Of a stretch of DNA of 64,000 nt, positions 43,600 through 55,375 are shown piece after piece. Source of the DNA: Apteryx mantelli (lineage: Eukaryota; Chordata; Aves; Apterygiformes; Apterygidae); assembly GCF_036417845.1 (NCBI RefSeq), contig NC_089985.1, forward strand, positions 30,028,583-30,092,582, read 5' to 3'. The first letter of the stretch is position 1, and each line of letters begins with the position of its first letter. The notes under the pieces are model-generated. The model saw nothing but the letters and a program-made list of their open reading frames with translations. It did not search any database and was not told the origin of the DNA. Position numbers and translations under genes: made by a program.

Positions 43600-44720
43600 A
43601 CAAGCCTTTGGTGCAGGCTGTCTTCTTTCATCTATTACCATGGCTTTCCATGTTACAGTATTTCCACAATTTTTGTGCCATCCACAAACTTAATGATTAA
43701 CAACTTATATTTTCTTCTTTCTTCAGTGCTAAAACTTTCAAATTGTGCAGGGCCAGGAGCTGATTCCTCAGGACCTTTCAGTCATATCTGCTATTATGAG
43801 CATTCCTCATTTACCATTACACTGCCAAACCTGTTTCAAAACTGTCAAGGAGCTACCATTGAATTCATTTAATCTTTAGCACATTTACTTATATGTTTCT
43901 AATTAATTAAGGAGAATGTTTGGTATTAGTCAATGTCTAACAGAAGTCTAGCTGTAGAGAGTATTAATACACTATTACCTTTTCTAATTAAATTTGTCAG
44001 CTACACAAAAATATATCAAATTAGCTTGGTATTTCCCATAAATTCAATGGACGTTGGCTGTATTTGCCAGCTTTAATTCTTCACCAGACTGCTGTATCAG
44101 TCATTTCACTATTTTGCAGGGGCTAGTTGTCAGGATGAAAGCCCTACGATTGTCTCTTCTTAGATACTGGATCAATATTAGTTTTTGTTGTTTGTTTTTT
44201 TTTTAACAGATCCCTGAACTTTTCTGAGTTCCAAAACTTTTTGAAAATTAACAGTAATGATCCAGATAGCTTTCTGGCTGGCTCCTGCAAAATTCTCAGA
44301 TGCAAATTATCCAAGCTACTGATTTAAAAATGGTGCTATGCAATGCCTTCCACAATCACTGGGAGTTAATTATGTCTCACCATCATTTAACATGACAATG
44401 TCATCTGTCTTTTCCCCTGAATACAGAGGATGATGATTTATAAAACTGTGCTTTTACAATTTCATCATTTCTAGTAATAGACCAATATTACTGCTAAGAT
44501 TGTTTTCATTCCAAATACACTTACAAAAAGATGGTTTCAGAAATTAATTGCTAGGCATAGCTTTCTAGTTACATCCTGACTGATTCTCGTTTTAAAAACT
44601 GATGAAGATTAGTCAGAATTTTGGTTTCCTCTATATTGATTCTTAAATTTATTTGGCCTGTGGTTAAAAACTACTTCTCAAATCAAATGATAATTTGAAA
44701 TAAAAATGAAATTGAAAAGA
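43600..44720 (-). mobile_element. CR1/L3-like LINE fragment, antisense, RT and upstream region
   Basis: The plus-strand order TTTTTGTGCCATCCACAAAC, TTGTGCAGGGCCAGGAGC, GATTCCTCAGGACC, GTCAGCTACACAAAAATATA, CAAATTAGCTTGG, AGATACTGGATCAATATTAG, GATGCAAATTATCC, TTCATCATTTCTAGTAATAG and CCAATATTACTGC follows the reverse complement of CR1/L3 from the RT domain backwards to the region before it. At about 1.1 kb it is one of the two longest relics. Its 5'-most part overlaps in family coordinates with the antisense piece at 2.3-2.7 kb. Confidence 0.8.
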
Positions 44721-47700
44721 AAGACAAAAATCAGTTTGGAGTGGAGAGAGCTCTTTCTCCCAGTTCTGACCATAGATCTGATTTTCAATTCTTCTCTAAA
44801 ATTTTCCCTATTGTACTAAAAAATAGTGTACACAGTTTGGTAAATTAATCAGTTATGGAAATTAGCTTGGGGAAGGCTAAATTTAGACTTAAGGAAGCCA
44901 TATGGAAGGGATACAGTACACATCAAATTGCTGTCCATGCAGGAGATAAACAGTGGGATCAAGGTAGATGGACAGGGCTCTGAAAAGGCTCAGAAACCGA
45001 GCCAAGCAGGAGGTTGGAAATTTCTAATGGCTGTAATCTAAAGCAGGAACACCAGGAAACGCACAGAAATCAGAAAGGCAAATGCAGAGCTAGGAAATGC
45101 TGGAAGATGTGGAGATGAGCAGCGGCTTCCTGAGAAAGTGGACAGGCTGTTGCTAACTTCCAACGCGTGGTGCCATCCTTCATGTGACGGTGCTGGAAGA
45201 CAGCTATTATGACTGAAACTTGTTCTACATCTCAATCACCTTTAAGTTGCTCGCAATTTCCTTAGAAATTCTTTTGGATCTCAAATCTTAGCCCCGATGA
45301 CATTTTTAAGCCTTTCAGCAAATCCATTCTGCCATTTTGCATTTCGCTTTGGCAAAAGAAAACCCCACAGACTGTCACATAGCTTTCCATCACAAATTTT
45401 ACAGAGGCATAACAAACTGTGTTAGAAGGAAATAGCTCAGTCAGTTTAAATTAAGAAGTTCTGTGGTTTTTGGTTTTTTGGTTTTTTTAATACTTACGAC
45501 CTAAAGATTTTAAATTTTCAGGTAACTTAAGTATTCAAGAAACTGAGTTTATTAGCCTCTATATAGTATTAATAATGGATTTGGTTTTCCTTACAGTTAA
45601 GTAAGTATATTAAACAATATTGATGTTTATAATTCTGAAAATAGCCCCAGAAATTCTCTCTATGAAATTAGTAGAAATTTTGCTATCGACTTCAATGGGC
45701 TCAAGGTTTTACCCATAGCAATTAGCAGTCATTCTACTGTATAACATGGCTCCCTTAAGGTCTGCAGAGCTCAGTGTAATTATAACAGATTGTGTAATCA
45801 GGCTGACAGGACATGCAAACCAGAAAGAAGAGCCATGTCTCCTTTTTTTTAATTTTAAAATAAGATATTTCATAAAAGGAAGAGAAAATTTAAATGAATA
45901 CATTTTAGTTATAAATGTCTAAAATGTAAGCTAGTGATTAGGATGAGTTATAGAAAAATATTAAACAAAACATCAAGTCTGAAAATATTTACATTCAGTA
46001 TTTTTTCTCTAAGAAGGGAGAAGAGGATGTTCAGCTAAGGTTGCCATGCCATTTTTAAATATGACTGGGGTATTCTCTCCAAAAAAAAGAGTGAGTGAGA
46101 AAGAATCCTGTGAGTAAAGGATGGAGCCAGCCTTAAATTAGAATTTGCTTTAGCTTTGCTAGTATATTAGGCGATCAGCATTATTTGGAAAGGCATTGTC
46201 AAGGTCGCCCAGCCCCAGATTCACCACACTTCCCCCTTATGACTGTTTGGAAAGTTGTTAGAATTCTTAATATTTGTTTTTCTTTCTCCCAAATGCTTCA
46301 ATGCTCTTAGTTTAAAACAAACACACAAAAAACCCCAGTGTTTCTCTAACTCCAGCAGTTGCAAGTGACCCTGTTACAACACCACTGACTGCGCAGTCGA
46401 GGCCTCAGGAGCAACCCTGCAGCAATGCGTGCAACACCGCGCAAGGCTCAGACCACGCCAGTCTCCCTCTTCCTACCGTAACAAGCTAAGATGTGTGTGC
46501 TCAGCACCCAACAGAAACCCTAAACCTGCTTTTTCACAAAACAACCCTCCCAGGCTGAAATAGCTGTGTATTTTCTGCAATTCATAAGCAACTCCAAAAA
46601 AAAAAAAAAAAAAAAAGTGCATGCGCACAGGGGGGTGACAAGAGGAGGCCTGGGGAGGGAAATGAAGCAGATGGGACATTTAATTCAGGGAACAAACTAA
46701 TTTAAATCTTTCAAGGAGTTTGTTATTATTTCCAGAGTGTTAAGAATGCATTTTTTCCATGCATATAAAATGCAACATCTCTGTTCTGAAAAGCTCTAAG
46801 AAAAAATGCTTTACAAAAATGTAGGACAAAGAAAAAGAAGTCCAAAATGTTTTTATGATATCCTTTAAGAATACTATTATTTATTTATTTCACAGATTTA
46901 TATAAATAAACATAAATGTGTAGTTTGTTTAGGTCTCTTGGGTAAAGGCAAAAGCAGGCAGATTTATAAAACGGGTTTATGTGCCAGGGTGATTGTAATG
47001 GCTCCTTCTGTCAGGTAAACACCTAATTAGGATGTTTTCAAATAAATGTATTATGCACATGATTGAAGCCAATCCAGGCTGCAGTATAAATATTATGCTT
47101 TTTTTTTTTAAGTTGTATAATTACATATCTACCCATGGAGCTTCTCGCCTGATAGGCATCTATTTATGCAACACCACACTGTGGCTTTTCCACAGGTGCT
47201 GTGGCAGATACTTGCTGAACATGCAGACTGGCTGATTTTTAAACTGCAATAGCTCAGCTTTCTCTCAAAATACCAATTCTGCCTCAACCCTTTTTTGCCT
47301 AATTGCTTCTTAGATTTATTGTTTAATTAAAACTGTTCTTGGGTTATACAAACAACAAATTCCACTAATGTGTGTTTTTTCTACATACAAATTATTTTCA
47401 GAGGGGTTATGTATCCTCAGATTTTGAAAGAATTACTTGCTTCTTGGCTGGGCTGTCTCTGCCAAGCATAACCTTGTGGTAAAAGCTGAAAGGTGACGTT
47501 TATGATGGTAGCATGACAAAGCTTTATCTATAGAGTCAAAATGGCAATATTAAATGCCATTTGAAAGACTGATGCAGTCTTTAAGCCAATGCAGTACAAA
47601 CTCATCTTTATTTTATAGCATTTTCATTTAGACTGTCACAGCACGTTTCATCATGCACTTGTGAAACATAAGATTTGAGTGACATGTTGAATGAGGAGGC

Positions 47701-48229
47701 ACCCCAAGAAGACTTTGAGGGACCTCTTCCTCATCTGCATGGCCTGCTTTCCCTCAAAGTCTTCCTCACCTCGCTGTGTCCCATGGGGATGTGTGGGAAA
47801 AGACAGCGAGAGCCTGAGAGACAGAGCAGCACTACCCATGGGTACCACAGTATGATCTGAACGCTTCCCTGACAGCCGTAAGAGGTTTTTCTAGGCATCT
47901 TACTGCCCATCTGGACATCTATTTCCTGGCTTCAGAGCTGAATTTTTAATTTGAACAGCTTTTTGTCTAGTCTGGACAATACAAAAACATCTGCTAAAAT
48001 CCCTGCACCTGGAAAAAGTTCTAGGCAGACACTCCAGCTTCAGCAACATGACTCTGCCCCTCAGATTTGCCCATTGTGGGGAGGAAAGAAAAAAAAAGTT
48101 CAGCTATAAACTTGCAGCTGGATCCTCTTATAAAAGGAATACTGAAAAAGTGAAAGCTTTTCTGCAAAGAGCAGATGCTGTAGAGTTTCCTGAGACACGA
48201 AGAATCTAGCTCTTGCGAGATCTCTGCCT
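44721..48229. other. AT-rich intergenic DNA, no gene seen
   Basis: No exon-like features. A 21-A tract lies at 46,596-46,616. An AT-rich stretch at 46,680-47,130 contains CTAATTTAAATC, GAATGCATTTTTTCC, GGTGATTGTAATGG, CCTAATTAGG and GTATAAATATTATGC. It could be a conserved element, though in AT-rich surroundings this is weak evidence. Nothing else is supported. Confidence 0.4.
46596..46616. repeat. A21 homopolymer
   Basis: Twenty-one consecutive A bases. The upstream text does not look like a retrocopied gene or a known SINE, so this is listed as a simple homopolymer. Confidence 0.9.
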
Positions 48230-48380
48230 ATCTTGAGTCTTTCAATATTAAAGGGCTCTCTAGCAAATTAGGGAGGCATAACAAGAACTGATAAGGATGA
48301 AACTGGACAAACTCAAACTAGAAATTAAGATACACATTTTTAACACCAATACGAACTGCCAGAACAAGTTCCAAAAGGAT
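48230..48380 (+). mobile_element. CR1/L3-like LINE 3' fragment, sense
   Basis: The block GATGAAACTGGACAAACTC, AAACTAGAAATTAAGATAC, ACATTTTTAACACC reproduces the GWKLKLDKLKLEIKIHFLT-like end of CR1/L3 ORF2. It is the same short segment as at 15.8 kb. It is better preserved here than its surroundings, with no clear family sequence beyond about 150 bp. Confidence 0.72.
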
Positions 48381-50724
48381 GTGGGAGATCAACCTGAAGC
48401 TGAAGCCAGCTGAAGGCTTCTCAGCTTTGCTGGCAGATTTGCCCTTGTAGCAGTTGGAGCAGGTTTGTGGGTGGGACAGAGGAGGGCTGGGAGGAGGCAG
48501 CTGGGCTTTTGGGATTTGGGGGAAGGCTACGAGTAGCAAGCTGGAGATGTCACAATGTGATTGGAAGGGCCTGTAGGACAGTTTCTGGGGGTGAGGAGGA
48601 TGACAAGTGAGGTGCCCAGCTGCTGTATCCCTGTGACTTTCTATTCCCTTCCCCATCCTCAGCCCAAGTCCCCTGGGTGAGGGACCTTACTCCAGCCCAG
48701 CCTCTCCCAAGCGCTGCAGGTGTCCCCTTTCCACCTCCATAGCCTCTGTGCTCACCTACAAGTAGCTCCCTTCTCCCTCCTTTACCCCTCCAGCACCTTT
48801 TAGTGCCTCCAGCCTGCACAGGAGGGGAAGGATTAAGCTCTGCATCCTGTGGGGAACTGGGAAAGAGGCTAGCATGCAAAATTACAGGAGAACATGGGAG
48901 AAGAGGGTATTTTGTCCTCTTGTTGCCAGGGTTGGGATGGGGGAATTGCAACTGTTGCTACAGGGAGGGGTTACTTCCCTGTTCAGAGAAAGGAAAATCA
49001 GAGGATGGAGATAAATCACTCTGGCACAAAGGTTCTCTTTCCTTTCATGTCTCTGATGCAGCAAAGCATATCCCAGATTCACCCGAGCGCTGGCCATGCA
49101 GGGCCCCACCAGTAATGCAAAGCAGCTACCTGAATTTACAGCTGCTTTACGCGGCCGGTGCAGAACACAGCAACCAAACCATGCAGTGTGTTTGGCCATA
49201 GCATTGATATACTTTTTACCCTAAGAAACCTTTTAAATTCAAACTAGGCACAAAGCCATATCCTTTATGTTAGGACATCATTTTACATATAATTTAGGCC
49301 AGCATAAACTATCACTGCTGCAGAGAGAAGTTTCAGTTGCCCACCAGCAAAACCAGAAACCAGCTCCGCTATGGTAAACAGCGCCGCTTTCCCACCAGCT
49401 ACAGCTGTTCATCCCAGCTCTTGCATAATGGCCATGGTGCTAGTGCAAGAATATGCGTAGTTGCAAGGGAAAGTGCATCAAGGTTAAAACATGACCTTTT
49501 TTGCCAATCTGTTTAATCCAGAACTGTCCCCTGATGTGGTTCACACTGTAGCCACTCAAGTGCTTCTGCCACCTCAATGGAAAACAGGATCTCAGGTAGG
49601 AATAATATGGTTTGGCTGCTTCTTTTAGTGGTGGTACTGGCTTATTCTGGATTAAACTGTATTTGAAGCTCTGGGCCCTTCTGCGCATGAAGATCCCCTT
49701 CACGAGGAAAATGGGGAAAGGCCTGTCTTAGTGGCACCTCTGGTCCTGCCCCAGGTCCTGGGTAAGCCTGCAATGGGTAGGGGGAAGGCATGGAAGAGAA
49801 TAGGTTCATCCTCCTTCCAGGTGCCTGCAGGAAATCCAGAATAGACCAAAGCAGCTGAAGCTTGCTTGTCTTTCCTACTTGCAGTTTCATTTTTGTTGGT
49901 TCAGATTGCTCTAAATCAACTCCTAAGACTGCATGGAATGCTATGGTGCACTACAGGAATGCCTGAGGGAAATTATTTGTCTGACTTCTTTTAAAGATCA
50001 CTTTGTATTTTAAGAGAAAAAGATTCTGAGTGAAGGTTTTGTTTCCTGACAGCCAAAAAGAATTGTTTCAGAATTTAGGGTTCTTTACTTGCTTTTAAAA
50101 AACAGTCTGTTTTATTATACCTCTCTTCACAGAACTCTGTTGTTCCTTTTCTTTTCAGCTGAGAATTGGTTGGAGGATGGGGAGAGACAGAAGCTGAGTC
50201 CACCATTTAAACCAAATCTGAATATGAAAATCACTGTTTTCTTTCAGTACTGGTCAGACAAGATCAGAACAGACCGCAGCGTAGCCCCATGTCCTCTCTA
50301 ACCATGATCAGCAGTGTTTGATACAGAGGAAAGTATAAAAACTCACAAGACGTGGACTGTTCTGTTCTCAGCCTGATCTCTAATAGTTAAAGAATGACTT
50401 GCACCCAAAAGCATGAGATATAACAGTGCCAGATAGTTTTAGTCATTATATACAACACTGAATATTCTTTGTATCACAGGAATGTAGTGCCCAGATTATG
50501 TAAAAATTGTAAAAATCTTCAACATCTCAAAAGAGCATAGTTAAGGGATAAAAGAATTAAGACTGTGGGTGACACCCCCTGCTTCTCAGTCTCATAGAAA
50601 TCTCACAAACTGAAACATTACTGAAACAAAACAAAGAATACTGCACAGCAGGCACGATTCTCCTTCTTGAGAGAGAATGCAGAGGGAGAGAACAAATCAC
50701 CCAAGTCAGATATTAGTCACATCA
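48381..50724. other. Intergenic DNA, no gene seen
   Basis: Mixed composition with open frames on both strands at 48.5-49.2 kb. These lack domains and splice context. Nothing else is recognisable. Confidence 0.4.
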
Positions 50725-50795
50725 CTTCATGCATGACTGAAAGGTGCTCAGATACTATAGTGACGAGGCTAATCCAAGAACCTATACAAAGCAAA
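50725..50795 (+). mobile_element. MIR-like SINE tail, short
   Basis: The words GAAAGGTGCTCAGATACTAT and AGTGACGAGGC resemble the 3' tail shared by amniote MIR/CORE-SINEs and L2-type elements (consensus near AAAGCGCTCAGATACTA). Only about 60 bp is legible. Confidence 0.5.
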
Positions 50796-51007
50796 TTTGG
50801 CAAGTGACATGCTGAAGTTGTTAAAAAGACTTGCAGATGGGAAAATGTGGGATAGAGAAATATAAGCAGGGGTGACTTCAGTGTCTCTGTTTTGAAGTTT
50901 GACTTAGAGGCAATCTGAGCAAGGAAAGTTGGAGATACTGAGAGAATGGCCAGTCCCAGAGTGGTGACACAGTTCTTGAAGTGCTCCATAGGGAAGTGGT
51001 TTGGGGG

Positions 51008-51036
51008 CTGTGTGTGTGTGCACGTGCATGTGCACG
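51008..51036. repeat. Short TG/CA-type alternating tract
   Basis: About 28 bp of TG repeats passing into CACGTGCATGTGCACG. A simple purine-pyrimidine alternating repeat. Confidence 0.75.
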
Positions 51037-54000
51037 CTGGAGGGAACAGGGGTGGAGAGAGAAGAAAGAAAAAGGGTTAGATGAACCCAAAGAGCTGATC
51101 AGTTGAGGGTTATTTCAGAACAAAAAAGGCGTGCAAGGCTGTATAAAACACTCAGGTTTAGAGGAGGGCTGAGGAAGAAGCGTTGCAGCTCTCTGTAGGG
51201 GCCATGGTTCAGGAAGCAGAAGCTAAGGAATGCTCAGCCAGCCAGGCAGTTTCATTTGTCAAACACGCCTAACCCTTCAGTTTTGGAGAAATGCCATCTC
51301 AAGACGCTTATCAAAACAAAACAAAACACCACTCTCTAGTATTTGCAGAGTGTCTGTTAGAGCCAACTCTCCCACAGTTTAACAGTACTGCAGAAAACCT
51401 TTATTCCCAAATTTGACCGAAGTCTGTGCCATGTTTATTGCCTCTTCCTCACCCACTTTATTGCTCTTACTTAAATTTGTAGACAGTTGTCTTCAAAGCT
51501 TTGACATATATTTTTCAGCAACAGGTTTCCACATCCGTTGCTCTGAACATCTTAATGGGAACAACGTTTAGAAATAACATTATTATCACCACAAAAGCAA
51601 AAGTTGTGCTTAAGGGCTGTACCTTTCTGTTAGAATTGTGATGGAAAGGTTTGTTAAAATTTATTCCCTGAAATGCTGAGTATCTTTAATAGGAAACTTA
51701 TAACTTCCCTGATGCATAAAACAGCCCTTGCAGCTGATGTCTGAAGTGCTCAGAAGACTGCACCTGTTATTCCAACAGAGGTGACCTCTGAAACAAGAAA
51801 GCCATTCTATATAAACACTGAGCTAAGTGACTTTCCCCATGTCTCCTCAAATAACACCCAAATATCTTTTCTTGTCAAAGTCTTGCACTTGTCCCATAGT
51901 ATACACAGTAAATCATGACAACCAGTGACTTATTTGAAGGCTGGAGCCCAAAGCAAGAGGCGCTGGTGCTGAAAGAAGTTTAACCAGTCACCGACCTCTA
52001 AAATATTAAGCCATAAAATACAAATCTATTTTTACAAAAGCAGTTTTAAATGTCCTGTCAAGACAGCTGGTTCCTGTTGGGTTTTTTTGGCCCCCCTCCT
52101 ATTGGGGTGGGGGGAGGTGACAAGGAGGTAGGGGGTGGAGTGAAGGGTGAAAGGAATGAATTAAAGAAAAAATACTCATTAAGGAATAACTTCATTTTAC
52201 TTTTTTAATACATACACATCCTTCTGTAAAAGCATAGCAAAATTCTGGGAAGCATTTATGTCCTTTTCAAGCTCATAAGACTAAGTGTCACATATCCCTC
52301 ATTCTGGCCTCTTCCCAGGTGAAAATTTTGCCCAGCGAGAGCTGTGAGGATTACTCACTTGCACAGACCAGAGGGAGAATGCTGCTCCATGCTTGTACCC
52401 AGGACTGCAGAAGTTAATCCCACCATAGTCATGCTTTATAGCACTATAATTTTCCACTGTAACTGTGATACTTCCATGCTGTTCATATGTAGCAAGGACT
52501 AAAATCTGGTCTTTGCACAGAGCCGGATGCTGGGCTTCACACAGAGAAAATACACCATGGGTTATAAGAGGAATAGATAAAATTCAGCAGCATAATTCTA
52601 GTTCTGCCAAGTTCATGGCTGCCTATAGCACTCAAGGCCAACTATAGCACCGCTAATAGTTTAACCACAAAATCCAAACATTCACTTTTATGGTTGGGCT
52701 GGTCCCCAAAACCTGCCTCTGGGCGTGACTGGAGAAGACTGGAGTGGCCAAATTCTGCTGCTTGCTTTCTTTGTAGACCTCTGCTTTAGAGCAGAGCCAC
52801 AGTGACTGTGCTGTGCCTGAGGGTTCCTACGACCCTTCCAACTCCTACCTTGCAGTTTGCATATAAAAGTCTGAGATTATCTGATGTGGGAACAATATTT
52901 CCATCATCTTCAGGATTACAGCTCTCAAACACTGAGGTAAGAAAATGTGACTTCCTGTTTATTACATCTTGAAAATTTCAGGATCAGGTCTTCCAAGTTA
53001 GAAAGAAAATTTGGTAAACAGCAATCACGTCAGCTCCTTTTGGGATCTAATAGTCAATCCAATATATATTTCCTGTTTGCCTGTCATCTGTAGCAACAGA
53101 GCTGCAGTCAGGGTGATCCTTCTCTCCATTATACTTACAGTCTCTGGTCTTCAAATTACCTCTTTATCTTATGTGACTGTTGTCAGAGGGTGCTGCTGCA
53201 TATATAACCAAGGGCAGAATCCACACTGCAATCAGGAAGTTAGTCAATGATGCATACAAAGAAAAGCACTAGCTTTGCAATCCTACAAAATATTAAAAGC
53301 TGGTAAGAGGCACAGTTATTTGACTAAGTAGCAGCCATTTGGGCAGAATCATTTTTGGCACAGAGTACTTCGAGATACTTCCCTTGCTTTAACATGAAAC
53401 ATTCTGTATTACTTCATCTGCTACTTGGTTGTGGGCTGAAAATTTGAGGTGTTTTTTTATTGCAGAAAGAGGGTGTGGAAAAGTTTAGTCAGCATAAAAA
53501 CTTAACCTCTCTAACAAGGTCTATAAATTTGCTACAAGGATAAGTCATCGCCACTCTCTTTCCTGTCTAAATGCTTATAAGGACAAGCATTTAATCAAAA
53601 CCCCACTCTTGCACCCATGAGCTGTGTTAGTGGCATTCCTCATCTAGTACTTAGAGCACAACTTGAAATTTTAAAACAGAATTGTTTCTAAGGTGTCCGA
53701 ACATAGTCTCCACTATTGTCTTAACTGCTTCATGCCTTCTTTATAAATGCTTTCAACATGTTCTGAAAACTAAATATAAAGAAGTAGACAGGATTAAAAA
53801 TTAAAATGAAAAAAAGGATTGGGCTGAAATTACAGTTTCCAGTAGATACTGCTTTTACTAGTGTGAAAGCAAGGAGGGGAGCTTGCAGTCCCCAGATGGA
53901 TTTTCTGACAAGGCTGAAATTAACTACGAGCTTTGATCAAATATCAGGAATCACTTCTCAACATTTGTCAGGGAGGAAAAAAACACTTCTTCCCCACAGC

Positions 54001-54229
54001 AAGTACAAAAGCCCAGTCACTTTGCAAATCTGGGCCGGGCTAACAGTGCTGCCATTAAACAACTTGGGCTTGTTTGAAAATCACGGTCCCTTCCTTCCCA
54101 GTTTGCCATGATCTGAAAGCTTGTGCTTTGAATTCGCAGGGGGCTATAAAAGCCAGTGGGCATTGACCAGGCTCAGAGTCTTTCAAAATGTTGGAGATGA
54201 ACTGTTCTCTGGCACATAGCACTGGGTTC
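51037..54229. other. AT-rich intergenic DNA, TATA-like word at 54,145
   Basis: No exon-like features. A TATAAAAG word at 54,145-54,152 in GGGGGCTATAAAAGCC is the best TATA-type match in the window. The text after it soon turns into a MIR element, so a promoter role is unsupported. No long open frame is recognisable. Confidence 0.4.
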
Positions 54230-54415
54230 GGGCGACTGATTTCACTTCACTGTTCTGCCATAGGCTCCTGTGTGACATTAGTTAAGTCAATTAGCTGCTG
54301 TGTGCATCTGTTTTTCATCTCTAAAAGGGGGACTGTACTAATTTCCTACATCACAGAAATCCTGTGAGGATAAATATATTAGTTTAGGAAGCGCTCAAAT
54401 ACTAGTGTGATTAGT
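54230..54415 (+). mobile_element. MIR-type SINE, sense
   Basis: The text follows the MIR consensus order: TGTGACATTAGTTAAGTCA, TTAGCTGCTGTGTGCATC, TGTTTTTCATCTCTAAAAGG, GGGGACTGTACTAAT, CTACATCACAGAAATCCTG, TGAGGATAAATATATTAG and GAAGCGCTCAAATACTA. It is nearly full length from the middle of the CORE region to the tail. MIRs are ancient amniote tRNA-derived SINEs mobilised by L2. This copy is immobile, and the family name is given by pattern recall. Confidence 0.83.
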
Positions 54416-55124
54416 GCTCTTCTCCATTTCTTTGACAGACTGTATTTTGCAGCCTGGAAACCTGTGGTCAGCCAGACCATAAAGGATCAGCACGGAGGAC
54501 CACCAGAGTAACTCTTAAATTGGCTAAGCACAGACACCATTGTAACGACTTCTCAGAGATCTGACAAAAAGGGGAGTAGAGACCACTTCACTGGCAAGCT
54601 TGTTGTACTTAGAAATTGCTTTCTTTAACTTATATGTACATGATGATTTCTAGTGATTTAAGTTCCTCTTTCCATTTCCATTTATTAAGGATTAGAGAAA
54701 GACAGTGAACTGACCTTTTGGGGGCTTGAACATGTGGACACCATGCTGCAAAGGATAATTATTCACCTGTAATTCTGCTTTTTTGAACAAGTGACTGCGT
54801 TCTTACCTTTGGGAGACATCTTCCATGACACAGTTGCCATTACGTCTACCAGATTTCAGCCCTTTGCAGAAGTAGCAAGTCATTTCAATTTTAGTACCAG
54901 TGACCAGTACCTCAGGCCCTTCCTCTATCATGTTTTATTCAGTCAGGAACTAGAAAACTTTTCCCATTTAATAGATGCCCAAAGTATACTTGCATGCTAG
55001 GAATAAATTGTCAAGTTGTGTGCTTTTTTGGGGGTATTTGCAGTGAACTTACCATTCTGCTTTATAATGAGGAAAAAGAGGTAAATAAACAAAAATGAAT
55101 TACTAGAATTATTATTCATGCTTA

Positions 55125-55375
55125 TGTCTTCGTAGTATCTCTAAGGCATCAGTCAAGAGGGGAGCTTCACTGTGTTAAGCACTATGCAAAGCCACAGCAA
55201 GAGAGAGCACATATCCTAAACTGATCTATTCAGGCTGTTGGTATAAATGACGATGGAAGGGAAAGAAAATTGTACCTTCATTACAGAACAACTAGGTAAG
55301 GAACAGAGAACTTAAAAGGCCTTGACCAGTCACACTGGCTGGTGGTTGAGTCAAGAAATGGAAGCAAATACCACT
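55125..55375. mobile_element. Old MIR-like interspersed repeat, uncertain family
   Basis: Block order GTAGTATCTCTAAGGCATC, CACTGTGTTAAGCACTATGC, GAGAGAGCACATATCC, CAGAGAACTTAAAAGGC, CTTGACCAGTCACACTGGC, TGGTGGTTGAGTCAAGAAATG resembles a widespread amniote repeat. In that repeat, a block ending in a possible lost tRNA-like or CORE part is followed by a 'ctTGaCCaaGGTCACAC' type motif. The family assignment is uncertain. It lies under a 138-codon open frame that I reject. Confidence 0.5.

Noticed and set aside
45650-45720. Text resembling the common sauropsid words CGACTTCAATGGG and GGTTTTACCC
   Set aside because: Too short (about 50 bp) for a safe family call.
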